Shown one piece after another: positions 12,011-23,000 of a stretch of DNA of 64,000 nt. Position numbers and translations under genes: made by a program. Position 1 is the stretch's first letter. Each line of letters begins with the position of its first letter. This stretch comes from Tridacna crocea (Eukaryota > Mollusca > Bivalvia > Cardiida > Cardiidae), in the NCBI GenBank assembly GCA_943736015.1, contig OX031063.1, positions 34,130,172 through 34,194,171 on the forward strand. Direction: 5' to 3'. The notes beneath the pieces were generated by a model, which made no database searches, was not told where the DNA came from, and saw nothing but the letters and a program-made list of their open reading frames with translations.

Positions 12011-13270
12011 GTAATGTAGAAAATAGCTTTTATCAATACGTTTGAGGAGAAATGAGACCTACTTTAGCTCCAGATTTCTCTAGACTGCTGATGATCATAG
12101 CTGAGTGAATTGCAAGAGGTAGCGTTTTATTGAGTAAACGTTTATCTTCGTTTGAAATTCAAAGTAACGGTTGTCGCGTAGGAAAGTGGATCGGTTCTGT
12201 ACCCAGGATGCCCAAATTAGATAGATAAGTATTTATAGAATGCCATCTAGCGGAAGATAATGGATCTGACAAATATGTATACATATCAATCCACCAGTTA
12301 GAGCTGAGGGATATGATGGCTCCCATCACCTGAGGATTGCCGAATGAGCTCATGAAAAGTTCCGGTCCAGGTCAGCCTGTGTGGACTACAGGGGTCTATA
12401 CCATAGTTTTGCCAGTCAGCCCGTTAAAAAAAAAAACCTCCATGATACAGCTTTTTATCCATGTTTAAGATTTTTGAAACTCATCCCAACCTTAACCCTG
12501 ATATGAAGAAAATCTAGGCTTGCCCACGTTCAAAGATATTTTTAAAGGACACATTTTTAATGTGGCAGAACTGATTAAAAGCTTGCCTTATGACGTATTC
12601 TTCACAGAGTCCAAATTGAAAGTATTTGTTGAAGACGAATTCAATGGTGAAAAAATGATGGAAAATGATTAGAAAGGGTGGTAAACATACGGTTGAAAAA
12701 AAATTATACCTGTATATGCTGGTTACCTGCATATTCTTTTCCCAAAAACCTACCTTACTGACTTATTTCTAATTTTGAACCCTGGCCAATTCCAAGCAAA
12801 CTGTTTACTTGTGCCTTATCATATTACTGATGGAAAAGTGCTTTATTTCATGGTTTTGTGGTTTTGTGAGCACGTAGTTGTGTGTTTTGACTGTAAATTT
12901 CTTTGTTGTAACTTCTATGTACGAATTTAAAGATTAAAACATTAATTACGTGAAATTATCATATTATATATTTCCTCCCTAAAGCATGTCTTCTTTCCTT
13001 TTGAAAAGAGTGTGTGTTAGTTGTGTGTGTGTGATGGTGTGTTATGCCATTATTACTGACGCTTGAGGTGAGAGAGTGGCACAGACAAACATACATACAT
13101 ACAGACATTCTACAAAGTGCTGCACAAATACTAGGATTTATAAATCCGTGAAAGGGTAGGAAACACTGTGGAAAAGGAGAAAATCCCGGTGTTTACAAGA
13201 TTTTTCTCAAGAAGGCAAGGTAGACGCCGTTGCTCGAGAAATCCGTATTAACCCTGACAGAGCCCGATAA
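12010..13270. other. Stretch without a recognisable gene
   Basis: Short open frames only. A very degenerate H-like segment may lie at 12540-12730 (TCCAAATTGAAAGTATTTG, GAAGACGAATTCAATGG). A small ACATACATACATACAGA microsatellite is near 13088. Confidence 0.4.
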
Positions 13271-13274
13271 ACCA

Positions 13275-13508
13275 TTAACTGTTCACCAAACAATCCCCGG
13301 TTTTAAAGACCTTGAGATAGAAGCCTTTTGAAAACATAGTGTGAAAAGGAGAACATGCTAGTAACTAGCATTTTCTCCCTTTCCTACAATGTTTTCTACC
13401 CTGCTGGAAACAAATTTCAATTTTTTAAGTTCCGTTTATTTTGTCGTCTGCAAATGATTTCAATTTGGACCAGTCTCGATCATATTTTATCGTTTGGTAA
13501 AGAGTTAG
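13275..13508 (+). mobile_element. Family H element
   Basis: Opens TTAACTGTTCACCAAAC and ends TTTGGTAAAGAGTTAG. It has all internal landmarks, including TTTTGTCGTCTGCAAATG. The hairpin centre is CTAGTAACTAG with a few mismatches in the arms. Confidence 0.85.
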
Positions 13509-13585
13509 ATATTTCCAGTTGAGAAATACATGTAAGACTCAAATAATTACAATATATAATGGTGATTTTAGTCTGGCATGTAAAG

Positions 13586-13704
13586 TAACGTGGTAAGTGG
13601 AGATCAAAGATAAGACTGCACGTTTTGTGCAGTCTGATCTTGTTACACGCTGGCCGCATAGGCAGCTAGATCTATATAGTTGTAAAAGGGGCTTTAAGAG
13701 TTAA
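13586..13704 (+). mobile_element. Family Q element
   Basis: AAGACTGCACGTTTTGTGCA with flanking GATCA repeats forms the central palindrome, followed by ACACGCTGGCCGCATAGGCA and an end reading GGGGCTTTAAGAGTTAA. Confidence 0.65.
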
Positions 13705-14497
13705 AGATGCAGATATTTCCATTTGATTTTTTGTAAGCATATGGAGCAAAAAAAAAAACAATGGCGTAACTTCACGATCACATGGATCCGTGGTGATAAG
13801 ATAAACCGACTACCTAAGTTACTGTTGCCAAGATCTCACAAACAAACGTAGTCATTACATATATACAGTATAGCAGATAGGCTACTTAAATCGTGCTGTC
13901 ATGGCTTTTTCTCTCAATAAAATTCCGGAAAAAAGTATTTTAATCATACATTTCTATCGATGATAAATTCCCGGTAAGCAATTTAAGGATGCTTAACTAA
14001 TTTACATACGGAGATGTATTAATAGGGCGAATTACGGGGGCGACGTACAATTGTAAGAGATTTACATGTTTAAACAAAAATTTGAACATATAAAAAACAT
14101 CAACAAATCTCCGTTTTGCCAAAGAATAATAGAATTAACGATACTTATTGCTTTCGTTTGGCTAGTAAAGTCATCTCAGCATCATAACAAATTTATATCA
14201 CTGAATTACAAACCTTTTGAAAAGTTTAAAGAATGTCTGATTCTACAGAGAGGTTTAAGTTAATGAAAAAAATTTATTATCGGGTTAAGGGGAAAAGAGT
14301 TGTCTGATGGATTATACAATGCGTTAAGTGTGTTGTCAATTAAGAAAATTGTTAATATCATTGACGGTAGTATATGATATACTGATGACAACGGGTGGTC
14401 AAGTTGATTAGAGCGGTAATTTGCTTTGCAATCAAACACACTTCCTATCAAATTAACAGTTTACCAACACACCCTTTGTGCTAATGTGCTAATCCAT

Positions 14498-14718
14498 TTA
14501 AACTCGTCACCAAATGACAAAATTTTTAGAGCAATCCAAACTCAAATATTTGCAGACAACAAAATAAATGATTCAAAAATGAATTTTGTTTTTGAAAGAG
14601 CTTAAAACACAGTGAGAAAAGGATAAAATGAATGTTACAAGCATTTTCTCCTTTCTCTGCAATGGTTTTAAGAGCTTTCTACGGGTCGTTAAAACCCGTT
14701 ATGTGGTAAACGGTTTAA
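14498..14718 (-). mobile_element. Family H element, reverse, diverged
   Basis: TTAAACTCGTCACCAAATGA at the left and ATGTGGTAAACGGTTTAA at the right. The hairpin has largely decayed (TGAATGTTACAAGCATTTTC). Confidence 0.75.
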
Positions 14719-15581
14719 ACAGATAAGTCAAGAGAAAAATTTCCAAGTTCCACCAGATCAGAAGTTAGACTTTTTTTAAAATTGAAATATACTCCTAGTG
14801 AGGAAGAACTACTCGTCAAAGTGCTTATTGTAATCAGCAGGTTCTTTAAATGCAAGACTAATCATCATGTAATTTGCAATCTGATCTATATCTACACATC
14901 AGAGATCGTATATACGATCCCAGTACACATTCAGCATATTCTTCATGCACCATGGGTTAAGATTAATGTCAAATTGAAACATTGGTGACAAGTTACGCGG
15001 CCACTTTTTGGAAGAGCATAGGTTATTGAACAAGGTTAATATTCAAGTAAAAGTATTTTCTTTTTATTAATACTTCATATATGTCTATTTTTACCTTTGT
15101 TTTTCAGTTTTCTCTTTCAGAGTGGAAAAATTATAGAATACTTTGAATTAATCCATTATCCAACGCTGATCAGCTCTTTGCATAAGTTCAAATTTTCAGT
15201 AATCATCACAATTTAAACTTGTCTGTAGCCTCTGCGTGATCTTAAGTAATCGGTACACGTTCGCAAAGCACATTTTTTAAGCTTTTTTTAAAATTCAAAC
15301 TTTAAAAAACACAACATAAATAAAGAGAATTGCACTCTTCCAACGTTAACAGTCGTTTATTTGTGAGCCGAAATAGCAGAAACCAAGGTAGGACATCGGG
15401 TAGAATAAATGCGATGTCCTGATTGGTCAAATATCGATTTCCACGGATCCATGTATTACAAGCAGAAATTTGCATTTTGAGTTGCATCTTTTGGTGCACG
15501 ATTTTTTTAATGTTGTTAGAAGCAGCGCGAACGAAAAAAAATGTAAATCATGGTGGAAAATGATAAAAGATCTACAACAGG

Positions 15582-15794
15582 ATGCACATTCGAGAGCACT
15601 GTCGGGTTTCGATTTACGTAGACTCAGCAAGCCCTATCACACTGATCAACGTGAGCCGCGGACACCATGTGTTCTCGGTACACCAGATCGAATTTTTCCA
15701 TGGAAAAACCGGAGGTGGTGTAAGTATTTTCATTTTTATGGACCTGATTAACCAAGATAGAAATGTTGATTTACAGCAATGTCAAGACGAATGA
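15582..15794 (+). CDS. Candidate exon with weak PA14-like look, crossing the palindrome edge
   Basis: This 70-codon frame reads YVDSASPITLINVSRG and then HHVFSVHQIEFFHGKTGGGV. The pattern 'L..VSRGHH.F.V.QIEFF.G..GGG' faintly recalls the end of a PA14 domain, a carbohydrate-binding fold found in some glycosyltransferases and adhesins. A good donor (GGT|GTAAGT) lies at about 15719, so translation may not run to the stop at 15794. The palindrome boundary at 15638 falls inside the frame, and the mirror copy near 19133 has different sequence upstream, so only one copy could be an authentic exon. Identity uncertain. Confidence 0.25.
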   Translation: MHIREHCRVSIYVDSASPITLINVSRGHHVFSVHQIEFFHGKTGGGVSIFIFMDLINQDRNVDLQQCQDE

Positions 15795-17141
15795 TTGATC
15801 TGTTTACACACATACTAGGGAATAATAATACCATCATATAAGCGAGCTGTGGCTTTATGAGCAACTGGGGTCTGATTGTTTTGAAGTTTGATGCCGATTT
15901 TCGGACAAAATCCCCTAACCATTGTTCATTTTACAAGTTTGTATGATAAGATGAATGTATTCCCTAAAGGAACACAAAATTTCACTTAGAAATGTCCATC
16001 CAAAGCAAAGATATACGTTTTTGAATGGACCTGGGTAGAGGAAAATATGCTAACAAGACACCATTTTCATTTTCAGAGTATGTACATGGACACCAGATCA
16101 GAAAAAGCTTGTGGTAACTGGACACCAACCTTTAAATCATCAATATTTCTGCCTGAAACTCGATGCATGGGCTGTATACGAAGACTATTTTTGTAAACAT
16201 TATGTAACTACGGTCCATTATCTGATAAAGAGCATGTTCAGCGCAATTTCATTACTTGTAGCACTTGCTTTTTTGAAATATTTGCAATGTTACGGCAATT
16301 TACGAAGTAGACCTACGATGCTTGATCACAATTGACCGGTCATTGCCTCCACTGTTGGTGCAAGACATGTTCTTTTTTTTACAGCGTTTCAGTTTTATGA
16401 ATGGCGTATTAACCCATTACCACGCAATCACGAGCTTTAGTGTCCCTGGGAAAGATGGCTTCTAAAAACATTGTCTATAAAGAAAAACCCCTGTTAACTA
16501 CTACATAGTGTACATTATTTACCACATTTGGCCTGATTTTTAGTTTAAATAATTTTCAAATCCGCTTGGCCAACTGCCAGCGGGCTCTTAGAATGGCGTT
16601 CTACCCTTCCTACATTTGCATGCGTGCGTTTGTTCGTCTACGCGTTTATTTCTAAAATTTTTATTCGATTGACTTCTCCTCAGAAATCACCATGTGGAAA
16701 TCAACAAAATTCAACGTGAATGGTTCCATAAATTTCTTTCGAGATACTTCGATCCTTTAAAAAAGATGGCTAATGTGGAAGGAGCTTATTTTCGGTGTAC
16801 GGCGCGTTTTGAAAATTGTAAATTTGTCCTCTCAAAAGAACTCAATCACGAGATTGGCATTGGGTAGCTTTCTATCACATTCCTTCAATAAATTTTGATC
16901 TGCTGAAAAACATGGCTTTTGTTGGTGGGACTTATTTTCTCTTTGTGTCATAAAGGGGAAGTACTTGCAGCTCTTTCAATAAATTCAAATGTAGATCTAC
17001 ATGTATTTCATAACTCAGATGATCACTGATAATGTTTCATTTTATCCAATATGCTGGGTGATCATGATATATGAGATATTAATCTTTATTGTTTCAAACT
17101 TACATAGTTCTTGGAAATGCAGCATTAGTGCTCAGAAATAG
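15638..17141 (+). repeat. Left arm of a giant inverted repeat
   Basis: The sequence from CACACTGATCAACGTGAGCC to CAGAAATAG is repeated, reverse-complemented and with few differences, at 17620-19133. The arm includes a candidate 3' exon (16078-16335) and a partial family H element that starts at about 16410 with TAACCCATTACCACGC. The flanking pentamer CCTAT (15633-15637) recurs directly after the other end (19134-19138). Confidence 0.92.
16078..16335 (+). CDS. Candidate terminal exon, membrane-protein-like, in the left palindrome arm
   Basis: Following a good acceptor (TTTTCATTTTCAG|AG) a frame of 86 codons reads VCTWTPDQKKLVVTGHQPLN and ends in YGNLRSRPTMLDHN before TGA. A hydrophobic segment (about SAISLLVALAFLKYL) could be one membrane helix near the C terminus. 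The mirror copy on the minus strand (18436-18693) differs in this frame by three silent codons (TAT/TAC, GTA/GTC, GCA/GCC) and one replacement (K/N). That bias favours this frame being translated, although four changes are few. I do not recognise the protein. An intact upstream gene was not found. Confidence 0.35.
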   Translation, partial: VCTWTPDQKKLVVTGHQPLNHQYFCLKLDAWAVYEDYFCKHYVTTVHYLIKSMFSAISLLVALAFLKYLQCYGNLRSRPTMLDHN

Positions 17142-17389
17142 TTTTGTACGTAGTGTGTTAGGAAATTATTAGAGAGGTTAATTGCAGCCATGGCAAATTA
17201 CTAAATTAAATCTTTTCTGAAATTCGTCATTTATAAGAAATAAACCACGTCTATTTCCTGTTTCGGTTTTTTTATTTCGCTTTATTTACAAAACCATGAT
17301 GAAGCAGACTGTGTATCAGAACAAAATTTTACGCTCGAAGAAATAGAATTAGACAGCAAATTCTGTGGCAGTCTGCAATTTGAACTCAC

Positions 17390-17483
17390 CACTGTTGGAG
17401 GGTCTGATGACCTCTCCAATAATTTCAGCAATACGAAATACAGTAAAACCTGACATGTTAGCCACATGTATTAAGCAAGCAAC
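17390..17483 (-). CDS. Orphan internal exon candidate in the palindrome spacer
   Basis: On the minus strand a T-rich acceptor (GTTTGTTTATGCAG|GTT) opens a frame that reads VACLIHVANMSGFTVFRIAE, then IIGEVIRPSNS, and meets a consensus donor (AGTG|GTGAGT). It is 94 bases, has no internal stop, and lies wholly in the 478-bp unique spacer between the two palindrome arms. I cannot name the family. Chance pairing of splice motifs around a short frame is possible. Confidence 0.28.
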
Positions 17484-17619
17484 CTGCATAAACAAACATA
17501 CATGTAGTTCCCAACAAATAGCAATGCACAGACATTCATCTGTATCAAGCAAGCACCTGCCTTTGGCAAGCTCTTTTGACCGTCCCTTTGGTAATTGATT
17601 AATATAGCTTGAACTGTAA

Positions 17620-19133
17620 CTATTTCTGTGCACTAATGCTGCATTTCCAAGAACTATGTAAGTTTGTAACAATAAAGATTAATATCTCATATATCATGAT
17701 CACCCAGCATATTGGATAAAATGAAACATTATCAGTGATCATCTGAGTTATGAAATACATGTAGATCTACATACATGTATTATCATTTATTTAAAGAGCT
17801 GCAAGTACTTCCGCTTTATGACACAAAGAGAAAATAAGTCCCACCAACAAAAGCCATGTTTTTCAGCAGATCAAAATTTATTGAAGGAATGTGATAGAAA
17901 TCTACCCAATGCCAATCTCGTGATTGAGTTCTTTTGAGAGGACAAATTTACAATTTTCAAAACGCGCCGTACACCGAAAATAAGCTCCTTCCACATTAGC
18001 CATCTTTTTTAAAGGATCGAAGTATCTCGAAAGAAATTTATGGAACCATCCACGTTGAATTTTGTTGATTTCCACATGGTGATTTCTGAGGAGAAGTCAA
18101 TTAAATAAAACTTTTAGAAATAAACGCGTAGACGAACAAAGGCACGCATGCAAATGTAGGAAGGGTAGAACGCCATTCTAAGAGCCCGCTGACAGTTGGC
18201 CGAGCGGATGTGAAAATTATTTAAACTAAAAATCAGACCAAATGTGGTAAATAATGTACACTATGTAGTAGTTAATAGGGGTTTTTCTTTATAGACAATG
18301 TTTTTAGAAGCCATCTTTCCCAGGGACATTAAAGCTCGTGATTGCGTGGTAATGGGTTAATACGCCATTCATAAAACTGAAACGCTGTAAAAAAAAAAAA
18401 ACATGTCTTGCACCAACAGTGGAGGCAAAGACCGGTCAATTGTGATCAAGCATCGTAGGTCTACTTCGTAAATTGCCGTAACATTGCAAATATTTCAAAA
18501 AAGCAAGTGCTACAAGTAATGAAATGGCGCTGAACATGCTCTTTATCAGATAATGGACCGTAGTGACATAATGTTTACAAAAATAGTCTTCGTATACAGC
18601 CCATGCATCGAGATTCAGGCAGAAGTATTGATGATTTAAAGGTTGGTGTCCAGTTACCACAAGCTTTTTCTGATCTGGTGTCCATGTACATACTCTGAAA
18701 ATGAAAATGGTGTCTTGTTAGCATATTTTCCTCTACCCAGGTCCATTCAAAAACGTATATCTTCGCTTTGGATGGACATTTCTGAGTGAAATTTTGTGTT
18801 CCTTTAGGGAATACATTTATCTTATCATACAAACTTGTAAAATGAACAATGGTTAGGGGATTTTGTCCGAAAATCGGCATCAAACTTCAAAACAATCAGA
18901 CCCCAGTTGCTCATAAAGCCACAGCTCGCTTATATGATGGTATTATTATTCCTTAGTATGTGTGTAAACAGATCAATCATTCGTCTTGACATTGCTGTAA
19001 ATCAACATTTCTATCTTGGTTAATCAGGTCCATAAAAATGAAAATACTTACACCACCTCCGGTTTTTCCATGGAAAAATTCGATCTGGTGTACCGAGAAC
19101 ACATGGTGTCCGCGGCTCACGTTGATCAGTGTG
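17620..19133 (-). repeat. Right arm of the giant inverted repeat
   Basis: Mirror of 15638-17141. Most of the arm matches base for base, including non-coding parts and the embedded family H fragment (about 18275-18360), so the duplication is recent compared with the surrounding repeats. It ends at CAGTGTG, followed by CCTAT and then, 19 bp later, the iteron foldback element. Confidence 0.92.
18436..18693 (-). CDS. Mirror copy of the candidate terminal exon
   Basis: Same 86-codon frame as 16078-16335, with N in place of K in CL(K/N)LDAW and otherwise the same peptide. The acceptor (TTTTCAG) is preserved. If the left copy belongs to a gene, this is its inverted duplicate. Confidence 0.33.
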   Translation of the reverse strand, partial: VCTWTPDQKKLVVTGHQPLNHQYFCLNLDAWAVYEDYFCKHYVTTVHYLIKSMFSAISLLVALAFLKYLQCYGNLRSRPTMLDHN

Positions 19134-19156
19134 CCTATATTTATTGGTATACAGAC

Positions 19157-19873
19157 ATTTCGTACCAAAACCATTTCGTACCATATATTATATTACCATT
19201 TCGTACCAAAGGATTACCATTTCGTACCATGCATTGACCATTTCGTACCATAATATTACAATTTCGTACCATAACTTAAGAATTCGTATCAAGCTGATAG
19301 TTTATTTACCTAACGATTATTAAGATGTGTTTTTCGATGATCTTTTTTAAAAAAAATGTTCCTTTTATAATTGCAAAAAGTTTTAACAGCTGCATTTGTT
19401 GCATATGTATAAAGAAAATATTCGCTAATCAATTAAAGGAAACCATCGATGTTTAACACAGTTGATAGATAATTACATTGTTTGGTTGATGTTTGTTACA
19501 TGATTGGTAATTACAATTTGAAAATAATTTGTTTGGTGTTTGCATTTAATTACATTTGTTACAAAATTGAAATAGAAATGTCGAATGCAAAAGCGAAAAA
19601 AATCATCATTGCGTTATTTATCTACACATTCATCCATTATGTTTCGTTTATATCAACTATAATCTTATCTTATATTGCAAGTATTATTAATCAAATAAAC
19701 TTTTTTTTTTACATCTAAGATCGACTGTTATTTTCTATTATTTAAATAGATTTTCTCGGTGAAATCATGATACAAAATGACCACAAATATGGTACGAAAT
19801 GGTAAAATCATGGTACGAAATGACCAATCCTATGGTACGAAATGACTGGTACGAAATTGTTATGGTACGAAAT
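19157..19873. mobile_element. Foldback element bounded by ATTTCGTACC iteron arrays
   Basis: The left end has seven copies of ATTTCGTACC or close variants, starting at 19157, 19173, 19198, 19219, 19240, 19261 and 19281. The right end has the inverted form GGTACGAAAT at 19791, 19812, 19834, 19848 and 19864, plus a degenerate one near 19770. Most left copies are 20-21 bp apart. The roughly 480 bp between is very AT-rich and holds only a 78-codon hydrophobic frame (19482-19718) that I do not trust. Iterated subterminal motifs suggest binding sites for a transposase supplied in trans. I could not define a target duplication. A decayed array of the same motif is at 58204. Confidence 0.8.
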
Positions 19874-19880
19874 GTCCATA

Positions 19881-20041
19881 ATTCTATTTATTTTAGGCAA
19901 CAGCTGAAAACAACCGCAGTATAAACATCTCATTTATATTCAGTGCGGAACTGCTGAGCATTTTTCGTTGACTTCCGGTGCTAGCGAAACTGTCAAACGT
20001 CAAAGTCGACAAACTCAAGCACTGGACAGCTCTTCAAGATG
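19881..20041 (+). promoter_or_regulatory. BBS7 upstream region and 5' untranslated sequence
   Basis: Only about 170 bp separates the foldback element from the BBS7 start codon, so the core promoter must lie here, inside the element, or in an unseen upstream exon. Visible motifs are ACTTCCGG (about 19972-19979), the core of an ETS-family site on the minus strand, and GGCAAC (19896-19901), one half of an RFX X-box. RFX factors commonly drive ciliary genes through a full X-box, but I see no matching second half-site. No TATA box is obvious. Confidence 0.4.
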
Positions 20042-23000
20042 ATGGAACTCAATTTGACACGGGTGGATTACACCCAGGTATTCGCTTTTTGTTCGATGCA
20101 AATATTTCCTTGTTAATTTTTCACATTGAAGGATTTCATGAATATTTCACCCGTCATATGCATTCATTACATTGTTTCGGACTGTACTGGAAGCCGGATA
20201 TTACAAACAAATGACTTTTTTTTTTTCTAACCGCTCTAGGTTACTGTATAGACTAATTCATTGAAAGTACAGCTGGACTGTTTGAAGGCAGTTAAATGTA
20301 TTTATTATGATTGTAGAAGTACTTCTTAGTACTCTACCCTAGAAGAGTGGCGACAAATGTTTTAGCAACAAAAACATTCAGTAAGACACAGGTTTGTAAA
20401 TTCTACTTTTAGTAACTGATAGTAGATTAAGGTAAAAAGGTAAATCATACCCTTTTAAAATTTCTTCACTAAGTATCAGGCTTTTATTTGCCTCTTGATT
20501 TGAAAGTCAGCAAAGGTATTATTTTGTATCCATTGCAAACACATAATTGCAACCATAGCCAGAGAGTTACCCTCTAAATCTGGGGTAAAATAAAATTAAG
20601 TTTTCAAAAGGTAGATATTCAGTTTTTCTAGGACTATATTTCATGCTCAAAAAATTAAACAGTTAAGTGATGAACAAACTGGAGCCAGGCATTACATAAA
20701 AAATGTACATTGCCAAGAACAGTGTAAGACTACCTCATTATCAAAACCTCCAATTTATTTAGTATGACAAGAGTCCAGTTTGCCAAATATCTCCTTAACT
20801 GAAATAACTTAAAAATTGGAAGACTTGACTATGAAGAAAGATAATCTCAGAGAAGACTCGATGCAGGGAAAGAATCAACTAATATTATTCAATAGTAATG
20901 TGCATACACATTCATCATGATTGTGTAATCAGTGAGAAATACTAGTGGTGGGCCGATGATCGACTATAGTCGAAAGTCAGTTGGTTTTGGCTTCCGATTC
21001 CGATAATCAATTGAGAAATCCCGGAATCGATTGTAGTCGGTTGCTAAGCTGGCTTGGTGCCAAAACTTGAATTTTGGTTTTTAGCGCTTGGTTTTGTGAC
21101 TATTATTAATCACAATCTTGGATTTTAAACATGCTGGATAACAAACACGAAAATTGGCTGAAAAATGAGAAACAAATTTTTGTCCATGAATATCTTGACA
21201 AAAGTTGACAACTAGGCAAGCTTCCTTGAGCCCAGGTTTTGACATTTGGAAAGTTGAAATGAAATGACCTGTCTTTGGCGATGAAAGATATCTGCCTAAA
21301 TGTCAACCTGAGGCATGAAATTATCGCCTAGAACTTCATATAACCTATCTTGCGTGCATCCGGTAGAAATATGGGTTAAACTAGATCAGTATAAAATGCA
21401 AAGGACACCCAGATGATAATGAAGCTGGCGAATCAATTATGACAGAGTAACGCAGGTGTTATTCCTCTTATCTAGTGTAAAGTGACAGCTTTTTAAGTTA
21501 CTTGCTATCTAAACTGACTAAATGATGTCAAATCATGTAGTAATACTTCTCCAGAAACTAATTGTCAAAAAAAAATAGATTGCCAAAAAAGCGTGAAAAC
21601 CCATGACACTACAGTGAGTAGCGTGGCATCGTCCGAACAGAGGGACTTCAAACTATCTTCTTACCTTTGATAATGAATTTTAAAAGTGAATTTACACAAA
21701 TTTCTGAATAAAGCAATAAGTGGAAGTTAAAATTCTGTTTATGAGTGGAAAAAAATGTTGTTTTATGAAATGAAAATATAGTGGGGGGGGGGGGGGGTAG
21801 AGAGAAAGAGGATCATCTGCAAATATTTGAACTATTAGGTATATGTCTGATTCTTTTTTAACTCGGTTGGAAATTATAAGGAACAAAATGAATGATATTG
21901 ACTTCAGCAGAAAACTTAATTGTAATGTATTCAAACTGATTAAAGTGCAGAATACGACATCTTTATATTTAATACATGAAGACCATCATGTTTACAATAT
22001 TGTCACAGTATTTTAAGCAAAACGACATTCTCATTTAAATGGAGTCTAATCCGATTGTACTATCGATAGCTAGTTGGTTTGCTCTTCCGATTACGAAGCG
22101 ATAATCGATTGAGGTTTTAAACCGATTGCCCAACACTAAGAAATACTAGATCTACCCATTCAAAAACAAAGTGAAATGGGTTTTTATGGTACAATTCAGG
22201 AAAAAGGTCTGACCTGGTTCACTCTGGTTGATTTGGCATGGAAATAGTGATGTGGCCTTTCTGTAAGGTAAATGCCAAGAACCAATTTCACTTGCAAGTT
22301 TTACTGATCGCCAATCCAATTTCACACGTTCATTTGTGCATGTAAGCTGATGGATGGCAAGGAGATGTTTATTAAAATCCAATTTTAAATTAGGCCTAAA
22401 AAAAAAAAATGGTTTGTTTAGGGTAACGTCTCCAAAAATGTTAGGTAGGGTAGGGGCAAAATTTTTTTTTTTATTATTATTTTTTTAACACCCCACTCCC
22501 ACCCAAAGCATTTTGAAAGCGCTTAAAATTTCAACTAAAATGAAAAAATGTAGACTTGTCCAAACCTAAGCATTTGTAGAAAACATATTTAATAAGGATC
22601 AAAAGGTGGTATTTGCTTTTGAAAATGAAAAAAAAACCTTAAGGAAAAAAGAGAAAATGGTAGCTACCAGCCCCGAGTCCATTTCTCATTATGTGTTCAA
22701 AAGACCTCAAGTCTGTCACTAATTTTCTTATTGAGTGTTAAATGCTCAAATTCTATGTTCATTTACATAATACTTATAATACTTCTATATTTGCATCTTT
22801 CCCCCACTCCCCTACCCCCACCCCCTCCCCCATTAAGTGCTGTCAACTTTTGTTTAACTCTTTTCTTAATTGAAATTTTTACAAGTATTTGCAGACGACA
22901 AAACAGATGTTACTCACAAACTGAAATTTGTTTTGGGAAGGGTAGAAAACATTATGGCAAGCATAGAGAATGATTTATAGCATTTTCTCCTTTTCCCACA

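Noticed and set aside
12159..12353. 64-codon minus frame beginning MSSFGNPQVMGAII
   Set aside because: Contains a CAG|GTGATG donor-like motif, but no partner exon, no family resemblance, and the plus-strand sequence looks non-coding.
14395..14460. tRNA-like segment GGTGGTCAAGTTGATTAGAG
   Set aside because: An A-box-like start is visible but there is no convincing B box or cloverleaf; at most a SINE relic.
19482..19718. 78-codon hydrophobic frame inside the iteron foldback element
   Set aside because: Its extreme AT content makes Ile/Tyr/Asn/Lys-rich frames likely by chance; no transposase motif is present.
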